This document shows, piece after piece, positions 21,018 to 32,944 of a stretch of DNA of 64,000 nt. The stretch lies in contig JAJEKV010000059.1 of NCBI GenBank assembly GCA_021234155.1, forward strand, positions 7,570,779-7,634,778. Reading direction: 5' to 3'. Made by a program: the position numbers and the translations under genes. The notes under the pieces are model-generated. The model was not told the origin of the DNA and ran no database searches. It saw only the letters and a program-made list of their open reading frames with translations. How positions within the stretch are numbered: position 1 is the first letter of the stretch; every line of letters starts with the position of its first letter. This DNA comes from Isoetes taiwanensis (taxonomy: Eukaryota > Streptophyta > Lycopodiopsida > Isoetales > Isoetaceae).

Positions 21018-22493
21018 GACAGGACGTGTATCTGATTTGGTAGGAATGGTGAGTTCCCCCAAGTTTTTGTTGATACCCCGAAGATCTTTATAGCTCCAGG
21101 CAAAAATGTGTTTGAATTTTTTGAAAAGCGTGATGGCGCGTTTGCGATAGGTGGTCGGGAGATTGGCAGCCAGACGGACAGGTTGATTGTTGCCAACATC
21201 CACTATCTCCACTTCAGGAGTCTGAATGTGTGGAACGACTTCCGTGTCTTGAACAACATGAGCAGGAGGTTGGAACATGACGAGATGAGCGGCATTCTTC
21301 GTGGTGAAAAAAAGTAGTTGCTGAGCATCATCAAGCAGTGGTTGCTTCATGACGGCATGTACGTCCACCATGTCGTGAGGAAGTTCTGTATCTGAAAAAT
21401 GATCAAGGCGTTGAATGCGATTGCAAGGAGCCAGGTAGGGGTCGAGTAAAGCAACCACAACCTGGTCCTGATCGAGAGTCATCTCGCCCCATGGATCAGC
21501 ATATTCAGGGTAGGACGACAGAGGCAAACTCGCAGGGGGAGCCTGTACATGATAGATGTTTTGGGCTTCATCAGAATCGGTGTCTGAGAGAGAGGGTTCA
21601 GCATGTTCGACCGAGATGATCTTGCCGATTTCAAAATCCATGGTGGCATTGAGATGACCATCTGTAATGACGAGCTGGTCCGTGGCCCAGTAATGGATAC
21701 TTTTGGTGTGACGGAGAAAGGGCCTGCCAACCAACATTTCATAATCACCTGGGTCTTCCCCAGCTTTCCAAACACCAAATTCCAAGGGGAATCTGAGGTC
21801 GCCTATATTGATGTGAAGAAGAGGCATGACGCCCTGAGGGCGCGTGATATGACCATTGGCCAACTTGATATCATAAGGGGCAGGGTAAAGTTGTTTGATG
21901 CCCAATTGCTTTCTGAGCTTATCAGTGATAAGATTGACAGCACTGCCACCATCAATCTGGACATGATTGACTTGTTGATTGTCCACCGTGGCATGCACCA
22001 TGGGTGTAGAGGTAGCCACAGCCCCAACCAGAACCATGGGAAGGGGCAACTGATCCTTGAGAGCAGGACACAATTTCGAAATTGTTGCTAAACTCAATGG
22101 AATCTTGATTTTTGCAAGCTCTTCCTGGAGTTCCAAGGGAACATGAGAAAATGGATCAGCTGGATCTAAGGGAGCGGGAGACGGTGGTAATGAAGCAGCA
22201 ACTTCTTTGAGAAGCTCCATTTCAGCAGCAATGTTAGGATATTGCTGAGAGCGTGGAGTGTGAGATGACGGAGGTGCATCCTGACGCTGCTGAGCTCTGG
22301 TGGTGGCGTGCACATTAGCCAGTGTTCGTCCTTCAGCAGCCTGCATGAGGTTGAGGATACTTTGTCTGGCTTTTGGCATGACATGAGGCATGAATTTATC
22401 GAGATCTTGGGCAAAGTGAACCTTTTTGTCCTCAGCATGAGGGATTGTGTCAACTGCAAAAGCAAGTTGCGTATCATGAGGAAGGATGGTCAA
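21018..22493 (-). CDS. Retroelement protease domain and linker (copy A)
   Basis: An open frame of about 490 codons on -. The retropepsin active site is VQIDGGSAVNLITD, of the D-G-G-S type seen in some plant Ty3 elements, followed by PYDIKLANGHI and the flap/second motif YEMLVGRPFLRH. Downstream is an acidic linker leading to the RT (NLPTTYRKRAITLFKKF, FAWSYKDLRGI, LGELTIPT). The frame stops at the TAG shared with copy B. The gag portion lies upstream in other frames. Confidence 0.85.
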
Positions 22494-22499
22494 GGGGCG

Positions 22500-24297
22500 T
22501 GACGCCCTGGTCTAGCGTGAAACCAAACCAACCCAATTTGACGGTTGAACTGGAGGATTTAGAGCCTGATAAATCTCTTCCTGGGCTTGTTGATCCATCG
22601 GAGGAGTTGCTGCAGGAGCTGGTTGATACCTTGATTGTTGAGGCACGCGTGGTGGTTTTCGAAGAACAGGACGAGGGCCCTGTTTGCCATTTGCGATCCA
22701 AAGTTGATAGGCCGTGAGGCATACGGACATGGTTTGATTCGTGCCTGGAAGTTGGACTTGAACTTGAGGAAGTTGAGGGCATGCCGTGGTGGTATGATCC
22801 CATTCCAAACAATGATAGCACTGAGCTTTAGCAGGATCAAAAGGAGGGCAGTTGCTTTGTCCCCGTGGCTGCTGAGATTATTGATACTGTTGAGGAGGTA
22901 GTGCTTGAAATTGCTGAGGTTGATATGACGTCTGTTGCTGAGGCGTGGTCTGGACTTGATAAACCATCTTTTGCCGGAAGGGTGTAGGATGAGTACGAGT
23001 GCATTCTTCTGTGGCATGATTGCACATGTTGCAGCGTTTACAATGAGGAGGGCCATTGGTGGAGTTGCACTCATTGGCCAAATGGCCTTGATATTTGCAG
23101 ATGTGGCACCAAATTTGACTGCGTTGAGGATTTGAGTGTTGAGGCTGAACTGCAGTCTGAGGTACCATGACAGGAGGAATGAAGGGTAGCTCCTGGAGGG
23201 CCACGCCTCGGGAGGAAACATTAACTGAATGATTGACAAGTTCGATGGCCTGCTCCAAAGTCTTGGGGCGCAGGTATTCAGTCATGAGACGAATAGCCGG
23301 AGGAAGTCCCTGGAGAAACCAGACGAGGATCTGGCTCTGCGTGGGGTACTCTTGAAGTTTGCTGAGGAGGATGTGAAGATGATCCGCAAAATCCCGGGCT
23401 GACTCCGTGGGCTCTTGCTGAAGATCATTAGCCATAATGAGAAAGGAAAGCAGTCTTCATTTCAGTCCAGTTTTGTTTCCAATGGCTTTTGTTTGCTATG
23501 AGCCATTGATGAGGGGATCCACGCAGCGTGGTGGAAAAGATATGGAACTTCAGTTGAGGTTGAGCGTGACCATTTAGGACAACCAGAGCCTCAAATTCTT
23601 CCATATGAGCTTGAGCACTTTGGTCTAATGGTTTGCCTTTAGTGCTGCCAAAGGTTGGATAGGTCAACTTGAGAGTCTGAAAAGCAGATTGGGAATGGCC
23701 TTGTGCATAGAGAGGCGGTGTATAAGGAGGAACATAATGGGGTGGAACTTCCATGGATTCCGTAGGGGGTGGCAAAGGAGCAGAAAGACCCTGAAGATGT
23801 GCAAAAGGAGGTTCCTGTGGTGGAGGACCTTGAGGTCAATGGCCATGAGGTTTGAGATCGGTAAGAGTGTAAACTGGAAGAGTCTATTGAAAAGAAGGGG
23901 ATTGAGGATATGTCTGAACCTGGGGAGGGCCGAAAGAAATATGGGGATAATCCATTCCTCCAGGGGGAGATGATGGTTGTGAAGGCAGAGGAGTATGGCC
24001 AGAGGAGATATGAATGTAGGCACTCTCGGGAGTGTAGAAATAAGCTGGAGGTGGCTGAACAGGTGTATGATGAGGTGACTGAGGTTGTAAACAATGTTTA
24101 CACGCTGGAGGAGAGCCAGGACGAGAGTGAACACAAAGAGTAGGTGGCGCCGATTGAGCTTGTGAGCGAATATGGCTTCCCTCAATATCATAACCAGTGT
24201 CATACATATCTCGAGCAACTTCGCGACGTTGATGGCGCTCCAAACGAGACGCCGTCTGGCTAAGAAGATATTCTGGGGTGAAAGCTCGGACAGACAT
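22500..24297 (-). pseudogene. Gag (copy A) with three zinc knuckles
   Basis: The start ATG is at 24297 (MSVRAFTPEYLLSQ). A Pro/Gln/His-rich N-terminus precedes a capsid-like retrotrans_gag region (YPTFGSTKGKPLDQSAQAH, SHWKQNWTEMKTAFLSHY, QEPTESARDFADHLHILL). Then come three CCHC knuckles, all C-x2-C-x4-H-x4-C: CHICKYQGHLANEC, CKRCNMCNHATEEC and CYHCLEWDHTTTAC-type. Frameshifts near 23880, 23430 and 22870 break the reading frame. Gag would form the cytoplasmic virus-like particle. Confidence 0.85.
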
Positions 24298-24325
24298 GAT
24301 AAAGGAAAGAAGGAAAAGAAAATCA

Positions 24326-24343
24326 GACCCGGCAGCGGCGACA
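24326..24343 (-). other. Primer-binding site (copy A)
   Basis: On -, one nucleotide after the 5' LTR end, TGTCGCCGCTGCCGGGTC matches 14 of 18 positions of the tRNA-Asp-type site TGGCGCCGTTGCCGGGGA used by many plant Ty3 elements. Confidence 0.7.
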
Positions 24344-24344
24344 G

Positions 24345-24934
24345 TGTTTGGGATCTGGGTTCGGGAACTCCTGCAAGACAGCCCTCCGTGAGGACTCTGG
24401 ATCAAACAGAAGAATCCGGTAGCTGTGTCACGCGGGATTTGCAAAAGAAACTAAGGAAGGAAAAAGAGACAAACAAGAGAAAAAACAAAACGAACAATGA
24501 AGAACACAATGAAGAGAACAAAACTCTTAGATATCAATTGTGATACATGAGCTCTCGCGATCGAGAGAAAGCAGAAATGAGATAAGACCAAAACTCATCT
24601 AGCCCATGAAGGCTAGCTCTACTTATATATATAGTACAATGACCTTTGACCCAACATAGATACTCTGTCAGATCTCGGTGCCGACTCCTAGAAGGAGGCC
24701 TGATTTGCAGGGATGCTGGCGGTGCCTGAAGTCACGCTGACGCTGACGCTGGCGGTGACGGCCCGTCACTTGTCTGCTCTCGACCTCTTCGTGCCCACGG
24801 CCTTCTGCGTGGCCTGCGGCTTGGTCTTCTGCTGGGCCTTTGACACCTGACCTACACCTGATTGTGGATCCTTGGCCTTGACCTGGTCCATCGTGTGCAT
24901 GAATAGTCCTGTACCAGGACGTACAGGACTAACA
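24345..24934 (-). repeat. LTR 2 (shared middle LTR)
   Basis: 590 bp, same termini as LTR 1. It is the 5' LTR of copy A (PBS at 24326-24343) and the 3' LTR of copy B (polypurine tract from 24935). It lacks a 12-bp segment (TCTTGAGGTGCC) present in LTR 1 and LTR 3. Confidence 0.92.
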
Positions 24935-24946
24935 CTCCCCCCACCA
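24935..24946 (-). other. Polypurine tract of copy B
   Basis: On - GGTGGGGGGAG precedes TGTTAGTCC of LTR 2 directly. Confidence 0.8.
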
Positions 24947-25073
24947 AACGACACTCAGGGTGAAGAAAAGGGGGAAGTGTTTCTGATGGCAGAAACCCAG
25001 CAGTCTGAAATTCATCCTCACGGGTATGAGGACAAGGGCCATTATGATAGTTGCCAATGAGATCTTGGCGTGC

Positions 25074-27956
25074 CTAGAGAGCTTCAGGAGTGTTGAGACC
25101 GATGGCAGGGTGAGCGTCAATGAGAAATCCTGAGCGTACCATGTCTTCAAGGGCAGTGTGTGCTGCAGCAGGTACAAACTGGCATTCCATGAGAAGGCAG
25201 GTCTGAAGTCCGAAGGCACTGACGCTGGCATTCGGGTTGCAATAAAAGATAGGGCGCTGTCGATTTAGAGAACTTAGCAGGAGGCACTTTAAAGCAGCAC
25301 AGAAACCTGCTTGGCGATGAACTGAGGGATCCGGTGAGGTGGCAGCATTCGCCAAAAAGAGATCAAGACCGTGGATAGCATGAGTAGGCGTCTGCCAACC
25401 GCGCTCATTGGGGATGAAGATCCAATTTTCTGTGTGCTCCAAGGTGGCACCATCCTCCCAAGTTGAGCGTCTGACAAAACGTGGATCCCAGCGGAGATCC
25501 GTCGAGATCTGAGGAGAAGTCCACCCAGCGTGGAGGACCTTGGTCCAAAAGGGAAGACGTCAATCTGATGTAAGAAACCTTGGGCGTGCAGGGACACCTA
25601 ATGAAGCATATGGAGAGTGAGCCATGCCCGTAGGCGTGGGCTGCTGAGCCTGCTCCCTGAATTCACGAACAAGGTCGTGATCAAGAGCACGGCACCACTG
25701 GTCCCAATCTGAAGCAGAGAGCTGAGTATAGACAGGAGGATTAACCCAACCCGTGGGTATGGTCGTGCTTTCCAGAAGGGCACGCAATGATTGTAGCCTC
25801 CTAAGTGCTGCATATAAATTTGTGCAAACTGAAGATCCTCAGGATGCGCTAAATTCTTCCGCACATGTTCCAGCGTTTCTGCTTGCCACAGAGGTAATTG
25901 ATGAGCAAGCTCAGGCATGTACTCTGTTCCAAGAGTGTGAGACCGATCATGATCCTGTAAATACGGGTTGGTGTCCAATAACAACCAGTGAGCATGGGGG
26001 TTGCCTTGAAAAATTCGATGTGCCTCATCTCTGAATTTGTCTTGTGAATCAGCCAGATAAAAATCATGAAAAATATAGGCCATCGGCTGAACAACTCGGA
26101 AGATGACCAAATCAGCATCCTCACAGTTGATTTGATCAAATACTAAGAGGGCACAGAGTAAACCTTTGTCTTCGACAGAAAGGTCCGGCCAGATCCTTAG
26201 AAAATCCGCACTGTGTAGTGGCTGTGCATTAACCTGGCCGTCTGCCGCATACCAATTCAGAAGAAAGAGGTGGCATCGGGCAACCACATAATCCAGATAA
26301 CTGGAAGGAGTAGAGAAATTTTCAGGAATGCGGCTAGCAATATCAATATAGCCCTCTTGTTTATTTTGGACTTCTTCTGCTGACTGAACAGCTTGCTGGA
26401 GCTGATTTTCCAGGTCGTGGATCTGATTATCCTTTTCGAGCAGGAGACGTGATTGATCACGGACCCGTGTGTGAGAGAGCGTGCCATGTGAAACTGATTG
26501 CCCAGGAGTATGGAGGCGAAGCGTGGCAATCTCTGTATCAGCAATTAATTTTTGTTTCTGTGCTCCGATGAGCTGAGTCTGAAGAGATGTGACCTGATTT
26601 TGCAGCGTTGCCAGTTGGCCTTCAAGGGAAGGGAGCTGCTCGTTGCGCTCTTTGAGCTCTTGAAGTTGAGTGTTGTAATTTTGAGAAAGCTCAGTGTACA
26701 TGGTGTGAAGTTCTGCAAGGGCTTTATCCTTGTCGCCCAGGAGGTTATTCTTGTCTTTGATCTGCGCCAGCAATTCCTGAATGGTGGATTGTAACTGAGC
26801 CTGTTGATCAGCAAGCATGCTTGTCTGATCTTGTGCATTCTTTAGATCTTCACGGGCCTGTAAAAGAGCCTCGTGCTTCTGTTGAAGTTTTTCTTCCAGG
26901 GATTGAACTTGCATGGTGGCAGCGATGGAGGTCCCTGTGAACTGCTTCCGTGGCCTCCATGTAGGCTTGAACGCCATTCATGAAGGTTTCTTGCAAGTCC
27001 TGAAGTTTGAGGACAACGGCTTGGACATCTTGCTAGTATCGATACAGGACATGTCGAGAAGGTGGAGGTGCGGGGCCCTGTTGGTGATTGGTCTGTGATG
27101 TCTGAGAAATATGATGAGAAGTGGAGGGCGTGGTTTCCGTGGATGAAGAGGAAACAGAAATAGGTTTGTCTTGATTTTGAGCATGATCAGGAGAAAGAGG
27201 AGGGCGTGAAGTCTCAGCCTGGTGGGTTTTGGGAAGGGAATGGAAGGTCTGATGAGTGGAGGCATGAGAAGTAGAGGGGGACACTGGACTGATGATAGGG
27301 ATATAATGACGGATGATGGCCTGGAGGTGAGCACCCACTGCAGTGTCACAGCCAGAAGAAGGGGCTGCGCGGATGCGATCAATTTCATGGAGAAGTCCGA
27401 GGAACAAAATCTGTGGCCAATCAATAGGATGAGTGGAATGGATGGCCATAATGACAATGTTATAAAACTGTTTATTGATATGGGTATTCTTGATGGAATA
27501 CCCATAGAATTTTCGCCACAGAAACTTTATAAAAGTATCGTGGCTCTTTGCAATATTGGTGAGGCGATGAGTGTTGGCTTGATAAGGAGTTGTTCTATAC
27601 TGAGAGACATCCTGGTCCTGTAAGGCAGCCCAAGATAAAGAAGGTATGAGAAGAGGAATCTGGAATACCTGAGCAAGCAGAACCGGGGTAAGCAAAATGG
27701 TGGTCTGATCGACCGTGGTGGCGTATCCTTCCGGGGTGTTGACCATATGAGCGACAAACTGCTTCAGTTGCTCCGGATTGGATGCAGGGAGGTCTTGTTT
27801 GGAGAATTCGTAAAGCCCATGGCGTTCCGCCACTGCACGACTTGGACCTGCTAGGGCATCCCGAAAAGTTGGTGTTGAGAAAGTCACCGACTCAAAAAGA
27901 GCCGGATCACGTGGAGCAGAAGCTTGAAGTTGAGGGAATTTTGGTGTAGCGGCCAT
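25074..27956 (-). pseudogene. Retroelement ORF3 (copy B), coiled-coil protein
   Basis: Same gene as 14640-17456 but better preserved. An ATG at 27956 (MAATPKFPQLQ) opens a 307-codon frame. A second frame from about 26977 gives 459 codons of coiled coil and C-terminal domain, and after a shift near 25790 coding continues through ARPRFLTSD and HTENWIFIPNERGWQ to a stop at 25074 (NTPEAL). Intact length would be close to 950 aa. The coiled coil covers about 26.3-26.95 kb. The role is unknown. Confidence 0.72.
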
Positions 27957-28442
27957 GGCGAAGAGCGTCTGAAGGTAACTGAGAAGCCGGAGGGCGGAGA
28001 GCGGAAGACGAAAAAGAAGATAGACGAAAAGGTTTTAGGGCACACAAGATGTGGCGAAGGGGCGTGAGGTGAATGAAACAGCAACCGTTGATGGTGCCAG
28101 GTGGCGATAGATGCGAAGGAGTCGATTGAGGGGCAAAAATTTGGCTAAGTCCCCAAGTAGTTAAGGGAGAAGCGCTGAACGGTGGAGATGAGACGTGAAT
28201 GAACGATCGGATATGACAGCTGGCGAAGGTACAAACATTAATGTCCGACGGGCGTGAAAGGAAGGAATGTCATTTAATGCTGGCAACTCAAAGTGGGATA
28301 TCATAAAAAGGAAGTGTCAGAAGGTACCATGGCTAGATATGCGGCAGGAGAAAAGATTCTGGATTTAGAAAGAGCCTTGCATTGCAAACCACGCTTGGCG
28401 CTGGCTGATTGGTCCACGCCGATTGGGTGCCGACGGTTTGGC

Positions 28443-28450
28443 TATATAAG
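28443..28450 (+). promoter_or_regulatory. TATA box of antisense unit (copy B)
   Basis: TATATAAG on + with two GATTGG (reverse CCAAT) motifs 15-35 bp upstream, and 46 nt from the end of the box to the ATG at 28496. Confidence 0.6.
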
Positions 28451-28495
28451 ACGAAAGCGAAGGGTCGGCCGAGATACTAATTCGCGATCACGAGC

Positions 28496-28768
28496 ATGGC
28501 CGCTGTGAACGAGAACTGCACTATGCCGACGAACTGCCAGGAGTGGATTACCTGTAAGATGAATGATCTTGACCTCTGGAAATGCCGTAACCGCAGTATT
28601 CCTATGGACGGTTGGTGCAGTGGGATGGCTGAGCATCCCTACCCGCCAACGAATGCCATGGAGGTGGTGCCGCATTCGGCTTTGGGATCCTCGAAAGCAA
28701 AACCTCTACCACATCCTCCGCAGATAACCTCTCCGCCCAAAACCCGAGTAGGGTGGTTTTTAACTTAG
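28496..28768 (+). CDS. Antisense small ORF (copy B)
   Basis: An ATG placed just after the TATA box opens 90 codons starting MAAVNENCTMPTNCQEWITC. The first ~60 residues match copy A (KCRNRSIPMDGWCSGM); after EVVP the frame is shifted and the end differs. The shared ATG region, Cys spacing and promoter-like upstream support a real small gene transcribed against gag-pol. Confidence 0.55.
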   Translation: MAAVNENCTMPTNCQEWITCKMNDLDLWKCRNRSIPMDGWCSGMAEHPYPPTNAMEVVPHSALGSSKAKPLPHPPQITSPPKTRVGWFLT

Positions 28769-28889
28769 GATTTTGTAAATAGGGCGCTGCCCATTTTGTA
28801 AATAGGGCTCTGCTCATAGCGGATGTATATGGGCAATGCCCACTTTTGTTTTTCGCCTCTACTATAAATATAAATATGCCGCATTAGTC

Positions 28890-30094
28890 ACTATCTGTGG
28901 TATCAGAATTTTGTTGTGCATCATGTGTATGACTGTCTGTATCTGCTGTATGAAATTGTTTTAGGCGAAAGCCATTAACCAGTGTAGGTAATGGAGTGCC
29001 ATCTCATTCTGCCAGCTTGAAAATGCTGGGTTGTACAACTTGAACGATTTGATAAGGACCAAGCCATCTGAACTTTAACTTCCCTGGAAATTTTTTGTAA
29101 CGAGAATTATAAAGCAAAACCAAATCACCTGCTTTAAAACTTTTGGTCTTCAGATGTTTGTCATGCAAAGATTTCCGCAACTATTGGCCATGAAGAACCC
29201 GAATATAAGCATCTCTCCTAAGTTCATTCAATTGTTCAAGCTGGTAAATTCGTTCTTGAAGAGCTGCAGGTGGATTACAGGTGGTAGCAAGCTGGAAACG
29301 AAGTGTCGGAAGAACATATTCAAAGGGCATCAAAGCTTCTTGACCATAGACCAACTTAAAAGGAGTATGACCAGTAGCAATCTTGAAACAGCAGTTGTAA
29401 GCCCAAAGAACAGTAGGTAACTTTTCTTGCCAATCCATGCGAGAGGCATCACAGATTTTCTTCAGAATAGCGATGAGAGTCTTGTTAGTGCTTTCAGCCA
29501 AACCATTTCCTTGAGGATAGTAAGGTGTGCTTTTGCGGTGATATGTATGTGCAAATAATCCGTCAGCTCTTTGATGGTGTGATTGACAAAATGAACTCCT
29601 CGATCACTGACCAGTTCCGTGGGGCAGCCAAAACGCGTGATGATTTGCGTATAGAGAACCTTGGCTGTGCTTGCGGCTGTGTTGTCTGGAAGGGCACAAG
29701 CCTCTGCCCATTTAGTAGCGTAATCAGTGATGACCAGAATGTAGCGGGCACGGGTGTGTCGCGCAGGAGGATCCATGGGCCCCACAAAGTCCATTCCCCA
29801 TTTGCTGAAGGGAAGTGGCGTGGCGACCGGCGTCAACGGGAGTGCGTCACGCGCCGTGGGCCGACCCACACGCTGACAGACATCACACGTGCGGGCGTGA
29901 GCGTGGGCATCCTTGAAGAGCGTGGGCCAGAAATAGCCTGCGAGAAGTATTTTACGTGCCATGGTGTCACCATGAAAATGACCACCACCAAGCCCTTCAT
30001 GGGCGTGTCGAACAATATCGGGCACTTCATGAGGAAGAACACATTGTCGAAGGACCATATCTTTGCCACGTTTGTACAGATGGCCTGCAACCAT
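28890..30094 (-). pseudogene. Integrase (copy B), broken
   Basis: HHCC region and DDE core as in copy A: WGMDFVGPM, ELVSDRGVHF, and AESTNKTLIAIL in a shifted frame. A frameshift after DYLHIH (about 29530) and a stop after VLHGQ (about 29181) separate the catalytic Glu and the GPY/F module (RWLGPYQIV) from the rest. Confidence 0.85.
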
Positions 30095-30329
30095 GGTGTA
30101 GTCACGGACCTCACGGAGAAATTGACGGTGGCGTGATCAAAGTTTTTCTGGAGAGAGCGTGGGATCTTCAGAGGGTAGAGCACCTGTGAGGAGATACTGC
30201 TGAAAATTATGAAACCAAATGGGGCGTGGCCGTGACAAAAAACAGCTGAGTGTCAGGAAAGGCATCTGAAACACCCGTGGAGGGATCATCGGTGTGGATG
30301 CGTGAGAGATAATCTGGTACTACATGAGA

Positions 30330-31489
30330 TTTGCCAGCCTTATGAGTGATTTCAAAAGGAGCGAATTCTTGCAGCAGAAGGACACAACGAGCAATCCTGC
30401 CCGTGGGCGTGGCTTGTTGATCAAATAAAGAAGTGCTTGGTGATCAACAAAGAATTTGATCTGACTGTCCAACAAATAATGACGGAAGCATTGGACACAA
30501 AAAATTAAGCCCAATGCCTCCCTCTCAGTGGCAGAGTAGTTGCACTCAGCAGGATTGAGTTTTCTGCTGGCATAACGGTTCGGTTTACCTGTGTGCGCAT
30601 CAAATGCTTGTGAGAGAACAACACCAATAGCAAATGCTGAGACATCGACATGAACATGAAAAGGCTTGTCCCATTGAGGAGGAACAAGCACGGGGGCCTG
30701 AGTAAGCAAGATCTTCAACTGTTGGAAAGCAGCATCCGCCTGGGAATTCCAAGCCCAAGTGGATTCATCACCCGTGAGTTTATGAATGGGATCAGCAATG
30801 GCTGTAAGTCTAGGAATGAAGGTGGAATAATAATTTATCTTGCCCAGGAAAGAACGTGTCTCCTTGATATTATGGTGCTTGAGCTTTAAGCACACAATTG
30901 ATTTTAGCAGGAGCCGTGATGATACCTGCTTTACTGACCACATGTCCTAACAGAACACCAGAGGTGACGCAGAAGGTGCATTTCTCAGGATTGAGACTAA
31001 TGCCAGACTCAGGTGGTCATCCATGGAACTGTAGACGGAAAAGTAATCTTGAAAAATCTGGAGAAAAGGTTTCTCCTTCATATAATCATGAAAACCCGAG
31101 AGCATAATGCGTTGAAATGTTGATGGAGAGCTTGATAACCCAAAAGGAAACACCTTGTAGGCAAAAGTGCCCCACGGGGTGGTGAAGGTAGTCTTAAGTT
31201 GATCAGCTTCTTTGATTGAAATTTGATTGTAGTCTGAAAAACCATCCATGAAGGAGTACATTGCATGACCAACGACCTCTTCCAGAACCTGGTCTGTGAA
31301 GGGAAGTGGGAAGTGATCACGCTCCATGGCCTGATTGAGTTCGCGACCGTTGTGTTTGAGAGCAATGACGATGGGGCTCACCCATTCAGAATGTTTGACC
31401 TCGTAGATCAAACCTGCAGCTAGAAGTTTGTCAATTTCAGCTTTGACTCGGTCACGGTAATTTGGGTTGAGCCGGTATTGTCGTTGCTA
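30330..31489 (-). pseudogene. Reverse transcriptase and RNase H (copy B), catalytically altered
   Basis: RT motifs YSFMDGFSDYNQI and PFGLSSSPSTFQRIM are clear, but the catalytic box reads IFQDYFSVY, with the second Asp of the DD pair changed to Tyr. About 24 nt that encode RICVDYRK in copy A are deleted (NGRELNQ). RNase H is present (HVDVSAFAIGVVLS, NYSATEREALGLIF, FFVDHQALLYL). This copy cannot make active RT. Confidence 0.85.
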
Positions 31490-32677
31490 GACAGGACGTG
31501 CATCTGATTTGGTAGGAATGGTGAGTTCCCCCAAGTTTTTGTTGATACCCCAAAGATCTTTATAGCTCCAGGCAAAAATGTGTTTGATTTTTTTGAAAAG
31601 CGTGATGGCGCATTTGCGATAGGTGGTCGGGAGATTGGCAGCCAGACGGACAGGTTGATTGTTGCCAACATCCACTATCTCCACTTCAGGAGTCTGAATG
31701 TGTGGAACGACTTCCGTGTCTTGAACAACATGAGCAGGAGGTTGGAACATGACGGGATGAGCGGCATTAAGTAGTTGCTGAGCATCATCAAGCAGTGGTT
31801 GCTTCATGACGGCATGTACGTCCACCATGTCGTGAGGAAGTTCTGTATCTGAAAAATGATCAAGGGGTTGGATGCGATTGCAAGGAGCCAGGTAGGGGTC
31901 GAGTAAAGCAACCACAACCTGGTCCTGATCGAGAGTCATCTCGCCCCATGGATCAGCATATTCAGGGTAGGACGACAGAGGCAAACTCGCAGGGGGAGCC
32001 TGTACATGATAGATGTTTTGGGCTTCATCAGAATCGGTGTCTGAGAGAGAGGGTTCAGCATGTTCGACCGAGATGATCTTGCCGGTTTCAAAATCCATGG
32101 TGGCATTGAGATGACCATCTGTAATGACGAGCTGGTCCGTGGCCCAGTAATGGATACTTTTGGCGTGACGGAGAAAGGGCCTGCCAACCAACATTTCATA
32201 ATCACCTGGGTCTTCCCCAGCTTTCCAAACACCAAATTCCAAGGGGAATCTGAGGTCGCCTATATTGATGTGAAGAAGAGGCGTGACGCCTTGAGGGCGC
32301 GTGATATGACCATTGGCCAACTTGATATCATAAGGGGCAGGGTAAAGTTGTTTGATGCCCAATTGCTTTCTGAGCTTATCAGTGATAAGATTGACAGCAC
32401 TGCCGCCATCAATCTGGACATGATTGACTTGTTGATTGTCCACCGTGGCATGCACCATGGGTGTAGAGGTAGCCACAGCCCCAACCAGAACCGTGGGAAG
32501 GGGCAACTGGTCCTTGAGAGCAGGACACAATTTCAAAATTGTTGCTAAACTCAATGGAATCTTGATTTTTGCAAGCTCTTCCTGGAGTTCCAAGGGAACA
32601 TGAGAAAATGGAACAGCTGGATCCAAGGGAGCAGGAGACGGTGGTAATGAAGCAGCAACTTCTTTGAGAAGCTCCAC
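31490..32677 (-). CDS. Retroelement protease domain and linker (copy B)
   Basis: Near-identical to the copy A protease frame: VQIDGGSAVNLITD, YEMLVGRPFLRH. It ends at the same TAG (31487-31489). A short deletion relative to copy A lies near 31770. The upstream continuation into gag is in another frame. Confidence 0.83.
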
Positions 32678-32944
32678 CTCAGCAGCAATGTTAGGATATT
32701 GCTGAGAGCGTGGAGTGCATCCTGACGCTGCTGAGCTCTGGTGGTGGCGTGCACATTAGCCAGTGTTCGTCCTTTAGCAGCCTGCATGAGGTTTAGGATA
32801 CTTTGTCTGACTTTTGGCATGACATGAGGCATGAGTTTATCGAGATCTGGGGCAAAGTGAACCTTTTTATCCTCAGCATGAGGGATTGTGTCAACTGCAA
32901 AAGCAGGTTGCGTATCATGAGGAAGGATGGTCAAGGGGCATGAC

